From positions 1,984,001 to 2,048,000 of the forward strand of contig PUDQ02000010.1 in assembly GCA_002964805.2 (NCBI GenBank): a DNA stretch of 64,000 nt, in the 5' to 3' direction. Of the stretch, positions 11,212 through 23,562 are shown piece by piece; the first letter of the stretch is position 1; the number at the start of each line of letters is the position of its first letter. The translations under genes were made by a program, and so were the position numbers. Below the pieces are notes generated by a model, which worked only from the letters and a program-made list of their open reading frames with translations, was not told where the DNA came from and did no database searches. This stretch comes from Trametes villosa (lineage: Eukaryota; Basidiomycota; Agaricomycetes; Polyporales; Polyporaceae).

Positions 11212-12281
11212 TTACATGTACTTCTCAAGAGCGATCAGCTCCTCCAACCTCGCACTCGCAGCGGCGCCCGCCGCCTCCAAGTCCCGCGGCGTCAGCGGCG
11301 ACCTCACGTTCGTGTTCCCATACCCAAAGTGCTTCGCCACAATCGCCTTGATCCCCGCGATGCTCCCCAGCTTCTGCAGCTCCCAGTCCGCGTGGCCCAG
11401 CAGCGCCTGCAGCTGCGCCGCCTCGTCCAGCTTGCCCTCCTTCCAGAGCTTGTACAGCTCGACGTGCGCCTTGGGCGCGACGTTCGGCAGCGCGCCGATG
11501 ACGCCCGCGCTCCCGGAGACGAGGCCCTGGAGGTACACGGCGGACGAGCCGGGGAAGGTCGCGAACTTGGCCGCGGGGAGCGTGGACGTGAGCCGGTGCA
11601 GCTTGCCGACGTCCGCGCAGGAGAGCTTCACGCCGACGATGTTCGGGTGCTGCCCGAGCTCTGCGATGATATCCGAGTCCAGGTTTATCCCTGCCGTCAC
11701 GGTCGGGAAGTTGTAGATCATCGTCGGGATGGGCGAGGCGTCCGCCACCTGCGTGCCCAGTCAGCACTCGCGTCTCTACGCTCCATTCACGCTGCACGCG
11801 ACGATACCCACGTCTCTGTGGAACTTGAGGATCCTGTCCTTTGTCATCTGGGGCGGCCACACGCCGGGAGTGAGGACGAGTGCGTGGCTGGCGCCGGCAG
11901 CCTTCGCGTCGACGCAGAGCTTCTTCGTCTCTTTCGTCGACTGCCCGCCGGTGCCGGCGATGACGAGCACGTTCTCGAACCCGTTCGCGTTCAGCGTCTC
12001 GCGCGCGTTGCGAATCGTGATTATGCGCTCTTCATGCGAAAGGTGCTGTGCTTCGCCATTGCTCCCCTGCACCAGGATGCCCGTTACACCGCCCTATAGA
12101 GCGATAAGTCATTTGATTCACCAAAACGATGGTGTTGCTCCTGGTGAATGCGCACCTTGGCAAGTCGAAGAACGTGAGCCTTGATGGACGGAATATCAAG
12201 CTCCTCATTCTCGTCGAAGAAGATCACAGCAGGGACGTAAACACCAGGCGGCGGCGGAGCGCTGTTCACCGTAGAAGTCAT
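11212..12281 (-). CDS. Dihydrodipicolinate synthase/4-hydroxy-2-oxoglutarate aldolase family protein
   Basis: A 314-aa class I aldolase of the DapA/HOGA1 superfamily, which forms or cleaves pyruvate-containing aldols through a Schiff-base lysine. Exons 12281-12156, 12093-11812 and 11748-11212. The N-terminus carries GVYVPAVIFFDENEELD, followed by the phosphate-loop-like GGVTGILVQGSNGEAQHLSHEER that identifies the family (first 20 residues only are diagnostic: GGVTGILVQGSNGEAQHLSH). YNFP near residue 152 supplies the catalytic tyrosine and GVKLSC near 180 the lysine. Fungi lack bacterial-type lysine synthesis, so hydroxyproline-derived 4-hydroxy-2-oxoglutarate or a sugar-acid derivative is a more likely substrate; this is inference. 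The donor of intron 2 was placed at GTGGGT because that restores the family spacing before ADASPIPTMIYNFP. Confidence 0.88.
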
Positions 12282-12906
12282 GGTCGCGTCGCAGCCAGCA
12301 GAGTGAGCACAGTACGAGGGCAGTTACACAGACAGGCCCGAGCCCAAGGATAACAGATATAAGAGGGCCCCAGCTATCGCACAAATCGCATCGCGGTCGC
12401 GCGGGCCGTCTAAACCAGGGCAGTCACCAGACGGCCGGGGTGCCGCTAGAATAACGCGATCCTCGAGTCTGTTGTCGAGAAGCGCCATGTGAGAAACCGA
12501 GAGGCAGCAGTTATGTTTGACTCTCAGGACGCTTATAACCCAGAGAATTGGATGAGAACATAGCAGGGAGCACGGAGGTCCGCACACGAGAGCTGGAAGA
12601 AGAGTCTGAAGAGGAAGAGCACCGCAGAAACCGCGAAGTCGTTTGATCTCCGACAGGCTCGAGGCCGCTCTCCGCCACGCGCCAATTCGATCGCCGCGCC
12701 ATCTCGTCATGCCGACACCGGGCGTCATGCAGTACGGCTTGTAAATACAGCTTGCTTGTCTTCTTCTTACTCTCTGGTCTCGCTTCCCTAATTCCCGAGC
12801 TACAAGAGCTCGCAAACGCACCTGCGAAAGCGCACCTACACGAAGGAGACGGGGCAGGCTATACCAGGGACTGTGAGAAGAGGACCTCCCCCGGAGAGCG
12901 CGCAGG
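12282..12906. other. Divergent promoter region between the aldolase gene and MGM1
   Basis: No coding content was recognised. A TATA-like ATATAAG lies on the plus strand near 12356 (CTTATAT on the minus strand), about 75 bases upstream of the aldolase start. A pyrimidine-rich plus-strand tract precedes the MGM1 start. Confidence 0.45.
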
Positions 12907-15900
12907 ATGTACTCCTCCTTCCGTCGTCGCGTCTCGTCCGCCTTCTCCTTCGCCCCGCGCAAGGCGTCGACCTACGGCGCCGCGGCAGCTTCTGCAGCTG
13001 CCGCGCGTAACTCCCAACTGGCGGCCCGCCCAATACACAGGCAATTTGCGACCTTCCTGACGAACACGCACCTCCGAACGCGTTCACGATATGGAGTGTC
13101 CCCTGCCAACGTCCGACATATGCACGTCCGCGCGCTATCCTACACGGCTATCCCGCGCTTCATCTTGCGTGCGTTCCGGGTGCCAATAGCTACGGCGACG
13201 GTCGGTGCGGGTGGGTTCACGTATGCGAACTACAAGTTCGAGGGTGAGTGCTGCCTGCATGGTGTCAGTTACTTTGCTGATGGCTAAACCATAGAATTCA
13301 GGAAGAAGTCCACGGACTTCATGTCCACAGTACAAGACACCGTATCGGACGCCTTTGGCACTGCATCTGGGGTAGTCAAGGACGTATCCTCCCGGATATC
13401 CGACGTTAAGCTGCCCACCTTCGAGACCCCCGACTTCCTGAAGGACCTCTTCGCCTCTTCCGAGGGCGAAGGGCGCGAGCACCACGATGAAGAGCCCGGC
13501 CCCTCGTCACGGAAACGCAAGCCAGATGGAGACGACGCGGCGGCTTTGGCAGCGATGTTGGCGGCAACTTCGTTGTCGGCTTCCGACTCTAAGGCCGGGG
13601 AAGACGATGGCACTGACGGACGGCAGAACGGGTTGATGCACTTGACGAGGAAGCTTATCGAAATCCGGACCATGCTCATCAGTATCGACCAGAGCGACGC
13701 GCTGAAGCTGCCGAGTATCGTTGTTATTGGCAGTCAGAGCTCTGGTAAGAGCTCCGTTCTGGAGGCTATTGTTGGACACGAGTTCCTGCCCAAGTGCGTA
13801 GTTTCCACCACGCGCTGCGGTGGAGTAGATATTAAACTGTTCTGTATAGGGGAAACAACATGGTCACCCGGAGACCCATCGAGCTCACGCTTATTCACAC
13901 CCCCGCGGAGGACGGCAAGGTCGCTGCAGAGTATGGCGAGTTCCCTGCACTCGGACTTGGGAAGATCACCGACTTCTCCGTCATCCAACGCACGCTCACC
14001 GACCTCAACCTGGCCGTCCCCGCGTCCGAGGCCGTCTCGAACGAGCCCATCGACCTGCGCATTTACAGCCCCCACGTGCCCGACTTGACCCTCATCGACC
14101 TGCCCGGATACATCCAGATCGCCTCCATGGACCAGCCCGAGACGCTCAAGGAGAAGATCGCGGGCCTATGCGAACGGTACATCCGCGAGCCCAACATCAT
14201 CCTGGCTGTCTGCGCGGCCGATGTCGATCTTGCGAACTCTCCCGCTCTGCGTGCGAGCAGGAAGGTTGACCCGCTTGGTCTACGGACGATTGGCGTCATT
14301 ACAAAGATGGACCTCGTCCCCCCCGAGCAGGGTGCGACGATCCTCGCGGGCAACCGCTACCCGCTCCACCTCGGCTACATTGGCGTCATCTGCAAGTCCA
14401 ACGGCAAGAAGGTTAACAAGGACAGGCTCGGCACCGTCGCACGGCGGAACGAAGAGGACTACTTCGGCGCCCACCGCGAGCTCTTCGGCAAGCAGTCAGC
14501 AATCATGACCGGCACGGACACTCTCCGGCGGCGGCTCATGGAGGTGCTCGAGTCGTCGATGGCGTCCTCCCTTCACGGGATCACGAACGCAGTCCAGCTC
14601 GAGCTCGAGGAGGCGCAGTACCAGTTCAAGGTGCAGTACAACGACCGGCGGATCTCCGCCGAGTCGTACGTCGCGGAGACGATGGACCTCCTCAAGGCGC
14701 GCTTCAAGGAGTACACGTCCGAGTTCCGCAAGCCCGCCGTGCGCGCGAAGCTCAAGGCGATGCTCGAGGAGCGCGTCATGGACGTGCTCGAGCAGCTGTA
14801 CTGGACGGACAAGCGCGCGCCCGAGCTCACCGCGCTCGGCGCGGACGGCCGCGTGAAGCCCGAGGACGTCGAGCCGTACTGGCGCTACAAGCTCGACGCG
14901 GCGTCGTCGCTGCTCACGAAGAGCGGCGTCGGGCGCGACTCGACGCTGCTCGTCGCGGACGGGCTCCGCGCGCTCATCGACTCGATAGCGCAGGGGAACC
15001 CGTTCAACTTCCACCCGCGCGCGGCGGAGCGGCTCATCCAGTTCTCGCACACGCTCCTGCGCGAACGTATTGGGGTGACGTCGGACCAGGTCGAGAACTG
15101 CATCAAGCCGTACAAGTACGAGGTCGAGGTCGAGCCACGCGAGTGGGAGGCGGGCCGCGTGGAGGCGGTCGGGCTCTTTGAGCGCGAGCTGAAGCTGTGC
15201 GAGGAGAAGCTGAAGGATATCAAGAACCGTGTGGGCGGCGGTAGGCGGCTGAACAACCTCGTGAGCTATGTGAAGGAGCTCGAGGATAAGGAGCGCGAGA
15301 GGAAGCAGCGGAGGCTGACTGCCTCGGACGAAGAAGAGGCCTCAGCGGATACGAGCGTTGAGGACTACCGATACCCCCCGGGTCAGATTCTCGACGGTGA
15401 GTCTTGCTCGTAAACTGTAGAGTCCAAAGCTCACGACGTCCCAAGCTCGCCATGCGATGCTCTACGGCGACCGCATTGGCATCCTTAAGCTCAGGCTCGT
15501 CGCGCTGAAGTCGAAGCGGTGCAAGGCCGGACCCGAGAGTGACGTGCTCTGCCCGGAAGCGTTCCTGAACGTGGTCGCCGACAAGCTCGCGTACACCTCC
15601 GCGATGTTCATCAACGTCGAGCTGCTGGACCACTTCTTCTACCAGGTGCGCCGATCGCAGCGTCCGTGGCGTGATCGTGTTTACTCATGCGCTGCCAGTT
15701 CCCCCGCGAGATCGACTCCCGGCTGTTGTACGACCTGGACCGGAAGGAGATCGTCGAGTTTGCGCGGGAGAACCCCGTCATCCGGAAGCACCTCGATCTC
15801 CAGGAACGCAAGGACAAGCTGGAGGAGGTGCGGATACCCGGGCACATTCCGCAAAGAGCCCGACGCTGACGCGTTTCCGCAGGTCATGAAGCAGCTCAAC

Positions 15901-15975
15901 AGCCTGGCTACCCTGCGTCCGGACGTGCAGCCTGCACAGCGGCGGCAGCGCGGGCTGTTTGGCAGTATGTTCTAG
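12907..15975 (+). CDS. MGM1: Mitochondrial dynamin-like GTPase, MGM1/OPA1 orthologue
   Basis: This 934-aa GTPase fuses mitochondrial inner membranes and shapes cristae. Exons 12907-13243, 13295-13793, 13850-15396, 15446-15645, 15699-15827 and 15883-15975, phases closing. The N-terminus is Arg/Ser/Ala-rich without acidic residues, as for a matrix presequence, followed by a hydrophobic segment near residues 92-108 ([20 protein letters not shown]) that would anchor the long form and contain the rhomboid cleavage area. The P-loop GSQSSGKSS is near 262, switch I region [16 protein letters not shown] near 280, DLPGY near 370 and TKMD near 430. The stalk and the C-terminal GED-like part ([14 protein letters not shown], then QLNSLATLR) complete the dynamin layout. 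Length is normal for fungal Mgm1. No second dynamin is nearby. Confidence 0.95.
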
Positions 15976-16645
15976 TGATGCATTGGTCGCTCGGTGGTGG
16001 ATGGATTTTGGTCGTATGACAAGTACTACTGTATTCTTGTTTGTCAGTAGCATCTAGTTTTCCGTAATACACCCTCTGCTCTGATAAACAGTGAGGCGGT
16101 ACGGCCATCCCCAGATCGCCGTTTCCCCTCCTGCGTGGTATTTACGACGTGCGCCGCCGTGGTTCCCCGCCGTGACGTCCGGTGTACCCTCTTCTCCCAA
16201 CCATGAGCTCTTATCGTCCGCAAGCAAGGTAGCCGTGGTGGTCGCTATGCCCAACCCCAAGGCGTTTGGTAGCGGAAGCTATCGTCCGAGAGTGTCGGAA
16301 CGGGAGGGAGAGTAGCCGAGGCCGGATTGGGGTGAGGATGGACGGGACCGCAGCGGGCGCCACGCCCGGATGCTGAGTGGAAGTGATGATTGCGCTCGGC
16401 GTCGATTCGTTGGGGGCGTCGTCGCGCCGCGACGCGCGGGACTCACTCGGTCTCCTGCTCTGCCCGACGTCCACAACGTTCTCCCGCCCCCGGAATACCT
16501 GCGTGATTGGTTGAAGCAGACAGTGAGCATGGCTTTTCATAAAGCTTAACTTTGCGCGCCGCGAGCCGGGAGCCTGTCCTGACGTCGTCCGTCCCACCTC
16601 GCCGCAGTGAACTCGAACCGCAAGCTCGTCCTTCGCACTGCCAGC
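15976..16645. other. Spacer between MGM1 and the hotdog gene
   Basis: The left part should hold the MGM1 terminator and the right part the promoter of the next plus-strand gene. Only short spurious open frames were seen. Confidence 0.5.
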
Positions 16646-18247
16646 ATGCAGGCCGTTCTGCAGACGTTGTCGGGCTTGTCAGTCACAGGTGCGTATGCTA
16701 GACGCTTTGTAGCCGACGTCAAGGCTGACTACGGTAATTCGTGCGCCACATTGAAGACCTTGCGGGTCTGCTGACCGCCCGCACCCTCCAAATCCTTCCT
16801 CGCATCGCGAAGTACCTGGTGGTGTTCTTGTTCTTGGTGCAGATCCGCTCGTGGCCCTTGGTCTGGCACTGTGAGTGTGTTCGAACCGCCCTCCCAGGTC
16901 GCGTGCGCCACATGCTGAAACTGAACAGGGCGCGTATGGTCCCCCGTGTTCGCTATCCGCGGCAAATTCCTGCTGCACAAATGTTCCAACCTGTTCCGTT
17001 CCCCGGCGGCTCGCAAGCAGAAGAACCTGGAGTGGCTGGAGGGGTTCTCGAACATTGGGGTGAATCCGTTTGAGAAGCAGTGGGTGGAGAAGATGTGGGC
17101 GGGTGCGTTCCCCATCCTCTCGCGTATACGCTGCCGGACCCGCTCTGTGGCCGGTGAATCGTTCGGCTACGGTTTCCGTAAGTTCTGACCCTTTGTGCAG
17201 GTCCGGACGACTGTGACTTTAACATGCACTTGAGCAACTCGTCCTACCCCAAGGTACGCCTGAAGATATCTATCCTCTCACACGTATACTTACGCTGGTC
17301 GTAGCATCTGGATGCAGCACGTTTCAAGTACGGACTCTCGTGTGGCCCTACGTTCTTCCGTATCGGCGGTTGGATGGGCCTGGGAGGTCAGTACGACGCG
17401 CCACAGCCCGCCTGCACACCAGCTAACAAAACTCTTCCCCACAGCCACCCACTTCACCTTCCTACGCGAGATTCCGATATTCGCTCACTACGAGATGCGC
17501 ATCAACCTGCTGACGTTTGACCACAAATGGGTGTGTCCCTCTCAAACCTCTCGCCACCGTACGCACCACTGACTACATGCGCCACCTTCCTCACAGATGT
17601 TCATCGTCACCCGCTTCGTAACCAAGCCCAAGGGCAAAGGCAAGAAAGCCGCCCTTAAGCCCACCTCCGCCCCTGCGCCCACGAACTCCGACAACGAGAG
17701 CGCAGAGCCGCATCCATCCCTGCGCACCGCGACCGGCCTGAACACGGGCACCTCCACGCCGCTCCCCACAGACGCCTCCGCGTCCGCGCTGCCGTCCGCG
17801 CGCGCGCTCGCCGCGCAGCTCGTCGAGCGCCCCGAGCCGGACGGCGCGGTGCTCAACTGCCTCGCCATCTCCGAGATCGTGTGCAAGGTCGGGCGCATCA
17901 CCGTCCCGCCCGCGCTCGTCTACGCCATGGACGGCTTCTGCCGCCTCCCGCCCGCTGCGGAGACCGAGAAGGACGGCGCGCCGAAAGCGTATTCGCACGA
18001 GAACCTGCCGCCGCACTGGGCGCGCGTGCGCGCGCTGCGCGGGGACGCGCACCCGGGGCTGCTGCTGCCGGGGAAGCCCGCGCTGAAGGCGCTCAAGCAC
18101 TACTACACGCACGGCTGGCGCGAGGAGCCCGAGGACCAGCGCTGGTGGGAGCAGGCGCTGGGCGGGGAGGTCGAGGAGCGCAGGCTGAAGGCGCTCGCGG
18201 CGATGCAGGGCCTCCGGCGGGGCATGGAGGAGGCCAGGGCTTTCTGA
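16646..18247 (+). CDS. Thioesterase-like hotdog protein (THEM6 type), membrane-anchored
   Basis: A 400-aa protein with a 4HBT_2/THEM6-type hotdog fold, a group of putative acyl-thioesterases of largely unknown substrate. Seven exons: 16646-16688, 16757-16870, 16929-17102, 17201-17253, 17305-17386, 17445-17530 and 17597-18247. A membrane segment lies near residues 33-50 (YLVVFLFLVQIRSWPLVW), followed by a short basic loop. The hotdog core begins with DCDFNMHLSNSSYPK near 115, the motif where related enzymes hold the catalytic Asp and helix start, and continues with FKYGLSCGPTFFRIGG and EIPIFAHYEMRINLLTFDHKW. An insertion rich in Pro/Ala/Ser/Thr (about 195-240) precedes a second conserved part and the terminal Trp-rich helix. 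The first exon is short, so the start is the least certain part. Endoplasmic reticulum location is inference. Confidence 0.82.
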
Positions 18248-18374
18248 CGGGAGGACCGAAGCATGTAGGGCCTATAGATGATAATAGAGGTATCGGTATC
18301 GTACGCAACTACTGTTGGATAATCCCTATAAATTATGTGTCCGTGTCGCGTCTACAGGATCGTACGCAAGATGA

Positions 18375-20267
18375 TCAGGCGCGCTGAGCAAACTCGCGGA
18401 GCCTCCTCTGGAAGTTCGGGCACCGCGCCGCACACACCCCATGGCAAGTGCACTCGTTCCCGCAGCGCGGCCGCTGCCCCGCACCCGCCGGCTCATCGAA
18501 CTCATCCCCCAACACCGGCGTGCCCGCGCCCACCTGCCCCAGCCGTCCAATCATCCCATCAACAACCGCGCGTCCCTTCCACACCAGCCACAAGCTCTCC
18601 ACATCGTCCTGGCCGACGCGCTCGTGCAGGCGCGGGCGCGGCTCATACCCGAGCCACGCCCACGCCGCGCGCGCGGCGAGGAGCGCGAGCGTCCAGCCGC
18701 GGCGCGCGGGGTGCGCGTCGTGGTAGAGCAGCGCGAGCACGCACGCGACGAACACGAACACGTGCTCGTACGCGTTCGCGGCCCAGTACGCCGCGCGGCG
18801 CAGCCCGGGGGGCGGGGCCGCGCGCAGGAAGCCGAGGTCGAACGCGAGCGTGCCCGCGGTGCTGGGCGCGAGGAGGATCGCGCCGCCGACGGCGACGCAC
18901 CAGGGGAGGAAGAAGACGATGTGGAGGACGTTCGCGACGAGCGGGCCGAGCGGCTTTGCGGCGCGCGGTTTGCGCCCAGGGGCGTCGCCAGGCCCTGTGG
19001 AGACGGGGGTGTGCTCCTCTTCTTCTTGGTTGCCGTATTGGAAGACGGTCATGATCCTGTAGGCGTCCATCTCGGCAATGCGAGGGGTGCATGGCCCGCT
19101 GGGAACGATGAGCGAGGAGTTCTGCGGCCTGTTTGGCGATAGGTAGGGGAGTGCGTGGCATTCGGCGGAGGTGATGCTGAATCTGCTTTCACTAGGCTGT
19201 TTCCAGCAAGCATAATGGGTGATCTTGAGCCCACTACCGTCAACGTGGCGATACTAGGACGGACCTTCTTAATGAGTTGGCCTCCGCCGTCCTTGGGGTC
19301 GGTGTCGCACTCCGAGGTTATGACAATGGAGATACCGGACGCAGTGGTCGTGGCGGTCTGAGCACTGTTAGTGACTCGATCCGCTCCAGACTACCGAGGT
19401 CCGACTCACCTCACTCCATCCGTCCGGAGCAGAACTAGAGCAGGACAGCGCGCAGTCGGACTCATCGAATCCTCCCTCCACGCCACTCTTTCTGCGAAGC
19501 TACAATAGCAGACAGCGGACTCGATCAGTTTGTCGTCCTCTCCGGTCAAACAGAGACACTCACCCTGCGAATAGACCGCCTCGCGACAATCTTGACGAAC
19601 CCCTTCGCCTTGCCCACAGCCTTCACAAGCGGGCGTTTCCCGGTCCCCGTAGGAGTGCCCACGGAGACGGCGCGCGGACGGCTTGCGACGTTCGGCTGGT
19701 AGTGCTCGCCCCGGCGCTGGCGCACGGGCGGGAAGCACACCTCGTCCGTCGACCACGCGGAGTCGTAGTAGACGAGGACCTCGTTGGGGCCTAGACGTTC
19801 GGACTGCGGTGTGGACAGCTCTGACTCGGTTCCCGTGCTCAGGGTGTGGAGGGACATTGCGTCTATGGAAGACGGGCTGAAGTTATCTTCTGGGTACTCT
19901 CGTGGAATCTCGCGGTCCTGGACAGAGTGTCAGGGCGGTACGTGGAAAAAGGGGAGAGGGGGACTTACTGGATGAGGTCTACGGAATCCGCTGGGCATTT
20001 AGGGGGTAGGACCAGCTGGACAGTTATGTCACGGAGATGAAGCCCTGCTTGGAGAACACCGGATAAAGGGAGGTCTCGAGGGAGCCTGTGTGTTAGTCTA
20101 GTATATTTTATCTGTTTGCTGGGATGTCAGCCTCTCGAGGCTGACCGCGTAGACAGGCGGCACGCGGACGGCGCCAAGCTTGTTTGGTTCGTCGTTTCAA
20201 TTCGAGCCGTCCCGGCATGCTGAGCAGTTTCGATACGAACTGACTTCCGAACGAAGAGGTTCTCCAT
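18375..20267 (-). CDS. Hypothetical membrane protein, 527 aa, six exons
   Basis: I do not recognise this family. Exons on the minus strand: 20267-20146, 20085-19983, 19917-19564, 19499-19410, 19357-19265 and 19196-18375; the total is an exact codon multiple. The N-terminal half is soluble, Ser/Thr-rich and contains a basic block (RPLVKAVGKAKGFVKIVARR) near residue 180. The C-terminal half begins at MDAYRIMTVFQYGNQ and has two or three hydrophobic segments: VANVLHIVFFLPWCVAVGGAI, YEHVFVFVACVLALLYH and LALLAARAAWAWLGY. The tail is cysteine-rich (CGNECTCHGVCAARC), which could bind metal or form disulphides. Start and exon 1 are the weakest part; intron 2 uses a GTAGAC donor. It shares a 355-bp divergent promoter with the next plus-strand gene. 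Confidence 0.6.
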
Positions 20268-20534
20268 ATCACTCAGAGGAAAGGAGGTGCGCGTTGTCGC
20301 CAAACCACCGCCGGCGTCTGCGAGCGCTGGCCCAGCAGCAAGCGCCCGCACGCCACGAGGCTAGCGAACGACGTATGCCCTTCCCAATATGGCTTGCGCA
20401 TGCCCATATTAGGCAGGCAAGGTCGGCCCCAAGTTGAACATGGCGCGACACACGACGCGAACGCGCTGCACGTGCATTTTGTTTACACAGGAATAAGGTT
20501 CAGTCCGATCGCGTTTGCTCGACGCGTTCAACAC

Positions 20535-20540
20535 TATAAA
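20535..20540 (+). promoter_or_regulatory. TATA box, divergent spacer 20268-20622
   Basis: TATAAA lies 83-88 bases upstream of the ATG at 20623 and is followed by a pyrimidine-rich leader. The remaining 355-bp spacer shows nothing else recognisable. Confidence 0.55.
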
Positions 20541-20622
20541 TCCCCCGCCGGTTCCTCAGAAATCCCCTCTACCGCTACCACCACCACCCTCTCGTTGAAC
20601 ACCCTTGCTCAACCCAGCCATC

Positions 20623-21591
20623 ATGTTCACCGCAATCATCTCCTTCTTCATCGCCGTCTTCGGAGCGCTGCGCGCTACCCCCCTCTACACCACCATCCTC
20701 ACCATCGGCAACGGCTTCCAAGCTGGTTCTTGGGTCGGCAAAGCCCCGGTTGTACTACTGTAAGTCTCGCATAATATCATTTATTAGCTGGCTCATTCTG
20801 ACCGCCATTATAGCTTGGATGAATATATCCAGCCTATCAACATCGCACCCACCCCAATCACCGACCTCGCACTCCGTAACGCCCTCACCTCCCTCTCCCA
20901 CACCTCACCATCACCCGCGGTCTCCCTGCCACTCAGCGCTCAACCATCCTACCGCGCACTCGCTGGATCTCTTGGCATGCAGGTCACCCACCTCGCCTTG
21001 GCCCTCGCTCTCCTGGTTGTCTTCTGCCATACCCTCATCCTCCTCATCCCCACCTCCGATGCTACGGCCGCCACAACAACTGAGCTTGACCACCGGGCGC
21101 GTCTGCAGGAGCTCAACATCCATCTCTTTGGCACTACATACAACGGCAACACCTTTCAGGCCGCCGACGCTCTCTCTGAGATATCGGGACTGGCGACGAC
21201 AGTCTCTCTGACTACTGTCGACACTCCGCTCGCTGCTTCCGAATCGCCCGCTCCGTCGACTACCCCCATCATCGAAGAGAAGCCAGAGGACAATGATGCC
21301 ACCGCAACCAGCCTGACACCACCCCCACCCCCTCCCGCGGCAAAGAGCATCTCGGCCGGCGCGGTCGCACCCCCCAGCCGCGCCGATGAGAAGGCCTGGA
21401 AGACATGGACGAACAAACGCCAAAGACGTCCACCGAGACAACCAGCCCCAGCGCACCTCACCCCCTCCTCTTCCTCCGACTCCTCCTCCACCCATAACCC
21501 ACCATACCAGCATATATACCCCAAACGCACCCCTTCCATCAATAGCTACAACCGTTTCTCAGTGCTCGAGGTGTTCGAAGCGGAAGGGTGA
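20623..21591 (+). CDS. Hypothetical two-helix membrane protein, 304 aa
   Basis: Two exons, 20623-20759 and 20814-21591, joined in phase 2. No family was recognised. The N-terminus is hydrophobic (MFTAIISFFIAVFGALR), either a signal anchor or signal peptide. A second membrane segment lies near residues 108-130 (VTHLALALALLVVFCHTLIL). Everything after residue 140 is soluble, rich in Pro, Ser and Thr, with a proline run near 210 and basic Arg/Lys patches (KRQRRPPRQP), consistent with a disordered cytosolic tail. The ending RFSVLEVFEAEG looks like a short linear motif. A TATA box and a CT-rich leader precede the ATG. Function cannot be inferred from position. Confidence 0.6.
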
Positions 21592-22553
21592 GTCTGGGAC
21601 TAGCAGGGGGAGGCGGCGTTTGGCCACGCCGTCTCTTCCTACAGCCACGGACTCGCCCGCTCGGTAGGCGGTTTGGAACATGGCCAGTTCCAAATCGTCT
21701 AACGAACCGCTTCTTCGCCTCCTTACCTACATCTCTATCCTTATCCACATACTATACAGCCTATCATTATACAGCCTACCACCGCTCCCATAGAGCATGT
21801 ATTCGTACCCACCATCTATTTCTTCTATCTCAACCACGATCTACATTGTATCTATTAGTCTCATACCACATGTACCTAGTTTCGGTTCAATTCATTTCGT
21901 TCGGCTTTCAACCGAAGTATTAGCATCTGCAGTTCTCGACGGGCGACAGACCTGAGGTCCCCCCTAGCGAGTGCGGGATGTGTGAAGCGCGGACGCAAAC
22001 GCATGAATCGCATACCATTCGACCGACGGGATCCCGTCTGCGGCCTGGTCGGGCGCGAGTGCACAGCGGACGTCCGCCTCGCTGCCGCCGTGGACGACGA
22101 TGGTGCGTACAGCGCAGATCCCGTGTCGCCTCATTCATAACCTGCTATGTTTCGTCAATCATCATGGCAGCCGGGAGGGGGATTGGAGGGGAAGGGCTCA
22201 CCGCCTTCATAAAGCCTCGTACGAGGACGGCGATGGGAGGGCGTATCGGGATGGCGGTAATTCGGATTCACGCACGCCCTCACACCGTCGGTTGGCGCAG
22301 TCACGCTGGGTGGTGCGAAGAAACAGAGATGTGGAATGGCACCGTGGCATGAGTGCTTCGTTGGGTTTCGAGTCTGTGTGCATTAAGATACGCCGTATAC
22401 TGACCAGTGGACGTCATTTATTACTTCAAGCTTCGAGGTTGATGTTGAGACGTTGCAAGCGAGGCCGAATGCAGAGTTAGAGATATTAGGGTGTGAACGA
22501 TACATCAAGTCATAATAGTGAGGCAAACTCCAGTGGTACAAGTTCGCATTTGG
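21592..22553. other. Convergent 3' spacer, 1 kb
   Basis: This lies between the stop codons of two convergent genes. The stretch 21720-21900 is AT-richer and pyrimidine-rich, as for 3' untranslated sequence. No gene was recognised. Confidence 0.5.
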
Positions 22554-23562
22554 TTACTGCCGCTGCACCTTGGGCGCGGGAATGAGGCCCAACAGGCCGA
22601 ACGCAAGTGCGTACAGCCCAGACGCTGGAAGCAAGCCGTCCGTGAGCAGCAATTCAATCTCCAAGTAGCGTGGATGCGGACGTACATGCAAGTACACCTT
22701 CAAGGTAGCCCAGGTTTGACCAATGGCCGAAGGTATAGGCCAACAGGGACCAGCCGGCGACTATGGACGCAGTCAAGATCTACCGGGCTGTCAGATTGAC
22801 ATTCCACGAGGCTACAACACGTTCAAAGGCTCACGGGTATGACTCTGCTCAGCACCCCAGATTGTCGCCAGTGCCTGTACTGCGCAGACGGGTTAATGAC
22901 GTGGAGAGCGCCACATACGCAGGCAGGTTCACTCACATTTGGCTGCTCTCCCTGGAGTAATGGTAGCACCAGGACGTACAGAAATAGCGAGATGGTGACG
23001 GCGGCTGAAAGGACGGACAGACGTGCCGCGAACCTACACACTCAACCGTTAGTGCTCGCGTCCAAGAGGGAATTATATCTTCGTGCGCGCACCGTCCCCA
23101 GCTCTGTGCCGTTCCGTCCCCTCCTAGTATGCGCAGGAAGACATTATGGCTGTCGAAGTAGTATGTGGCGAGTCCACCAGGGAGCACGAACTTGAGCTGC
23201 CTGAGCGTGTGGCGCGAGAAGCGGACGAGCGAGCGTGTCGACATGTCAAGGCGTGGCCCAAGGCGTCTCGGGGGGGCGTCGGAGTCGTGAGCAGCGGCGT
23301 GCAGGGGACCAAGGACGGCGAGCACGGAGCTCAGGACGATGAGGTCGTGGTGATCGGCGTCGAGCCCATGGACACTTTCACATGTTTGCAGCAGGGGCCA
23401 ATCGTCCCAGGGCCATCTAATCAGGCAGCCTTCAATCGGCGTGGTTGCCGATACTAGACGAGTAAGGCTGTCCCGCGGTGATAAGCCTGCCCTGCGAAAG
23501 TAATGCGGAAACTAACCGGCCCCACCAGGGGAGAGCGGACTGGGAGGAGGAGCGGTCTGCAT
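22554..23562 (-). CDS. Hypothetical four-helix membrane protein, 245 aa
   Basis: Six exons on the minus strand: 23562-23517, 23453-23093, 23033-22937, 22879-22835, 22779-22696 and 22658-22554. Phases close and donors/acceptors are good, except that the last intron would be only 37 bp, so that junction is tentative. Hydrophobic segments are LIVLSSVLAVLGPLHAAA near residue 55, LSVLSAAVTISLFLYVLVLP near 145, ILTASIVAGWSLLAYTFGH near 185 and SGLYALAFGLLGLIP near 225. A positively charged stretch (SLVRFSRHTLRQLKFV) lies between the first two. No family was recognised with confidence. The start lies only 65 bases from the start of the divergently transcribed exchanger, so the two genes probably share a promoter. 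Confidence 0.6.

Noticed and set aside
23146..23457. Plus-strand frame over the four-helix membrane gene
   Set aside because: Antisense to an exon that closes in phase with good splice sites and encodes hydrophobic helices.
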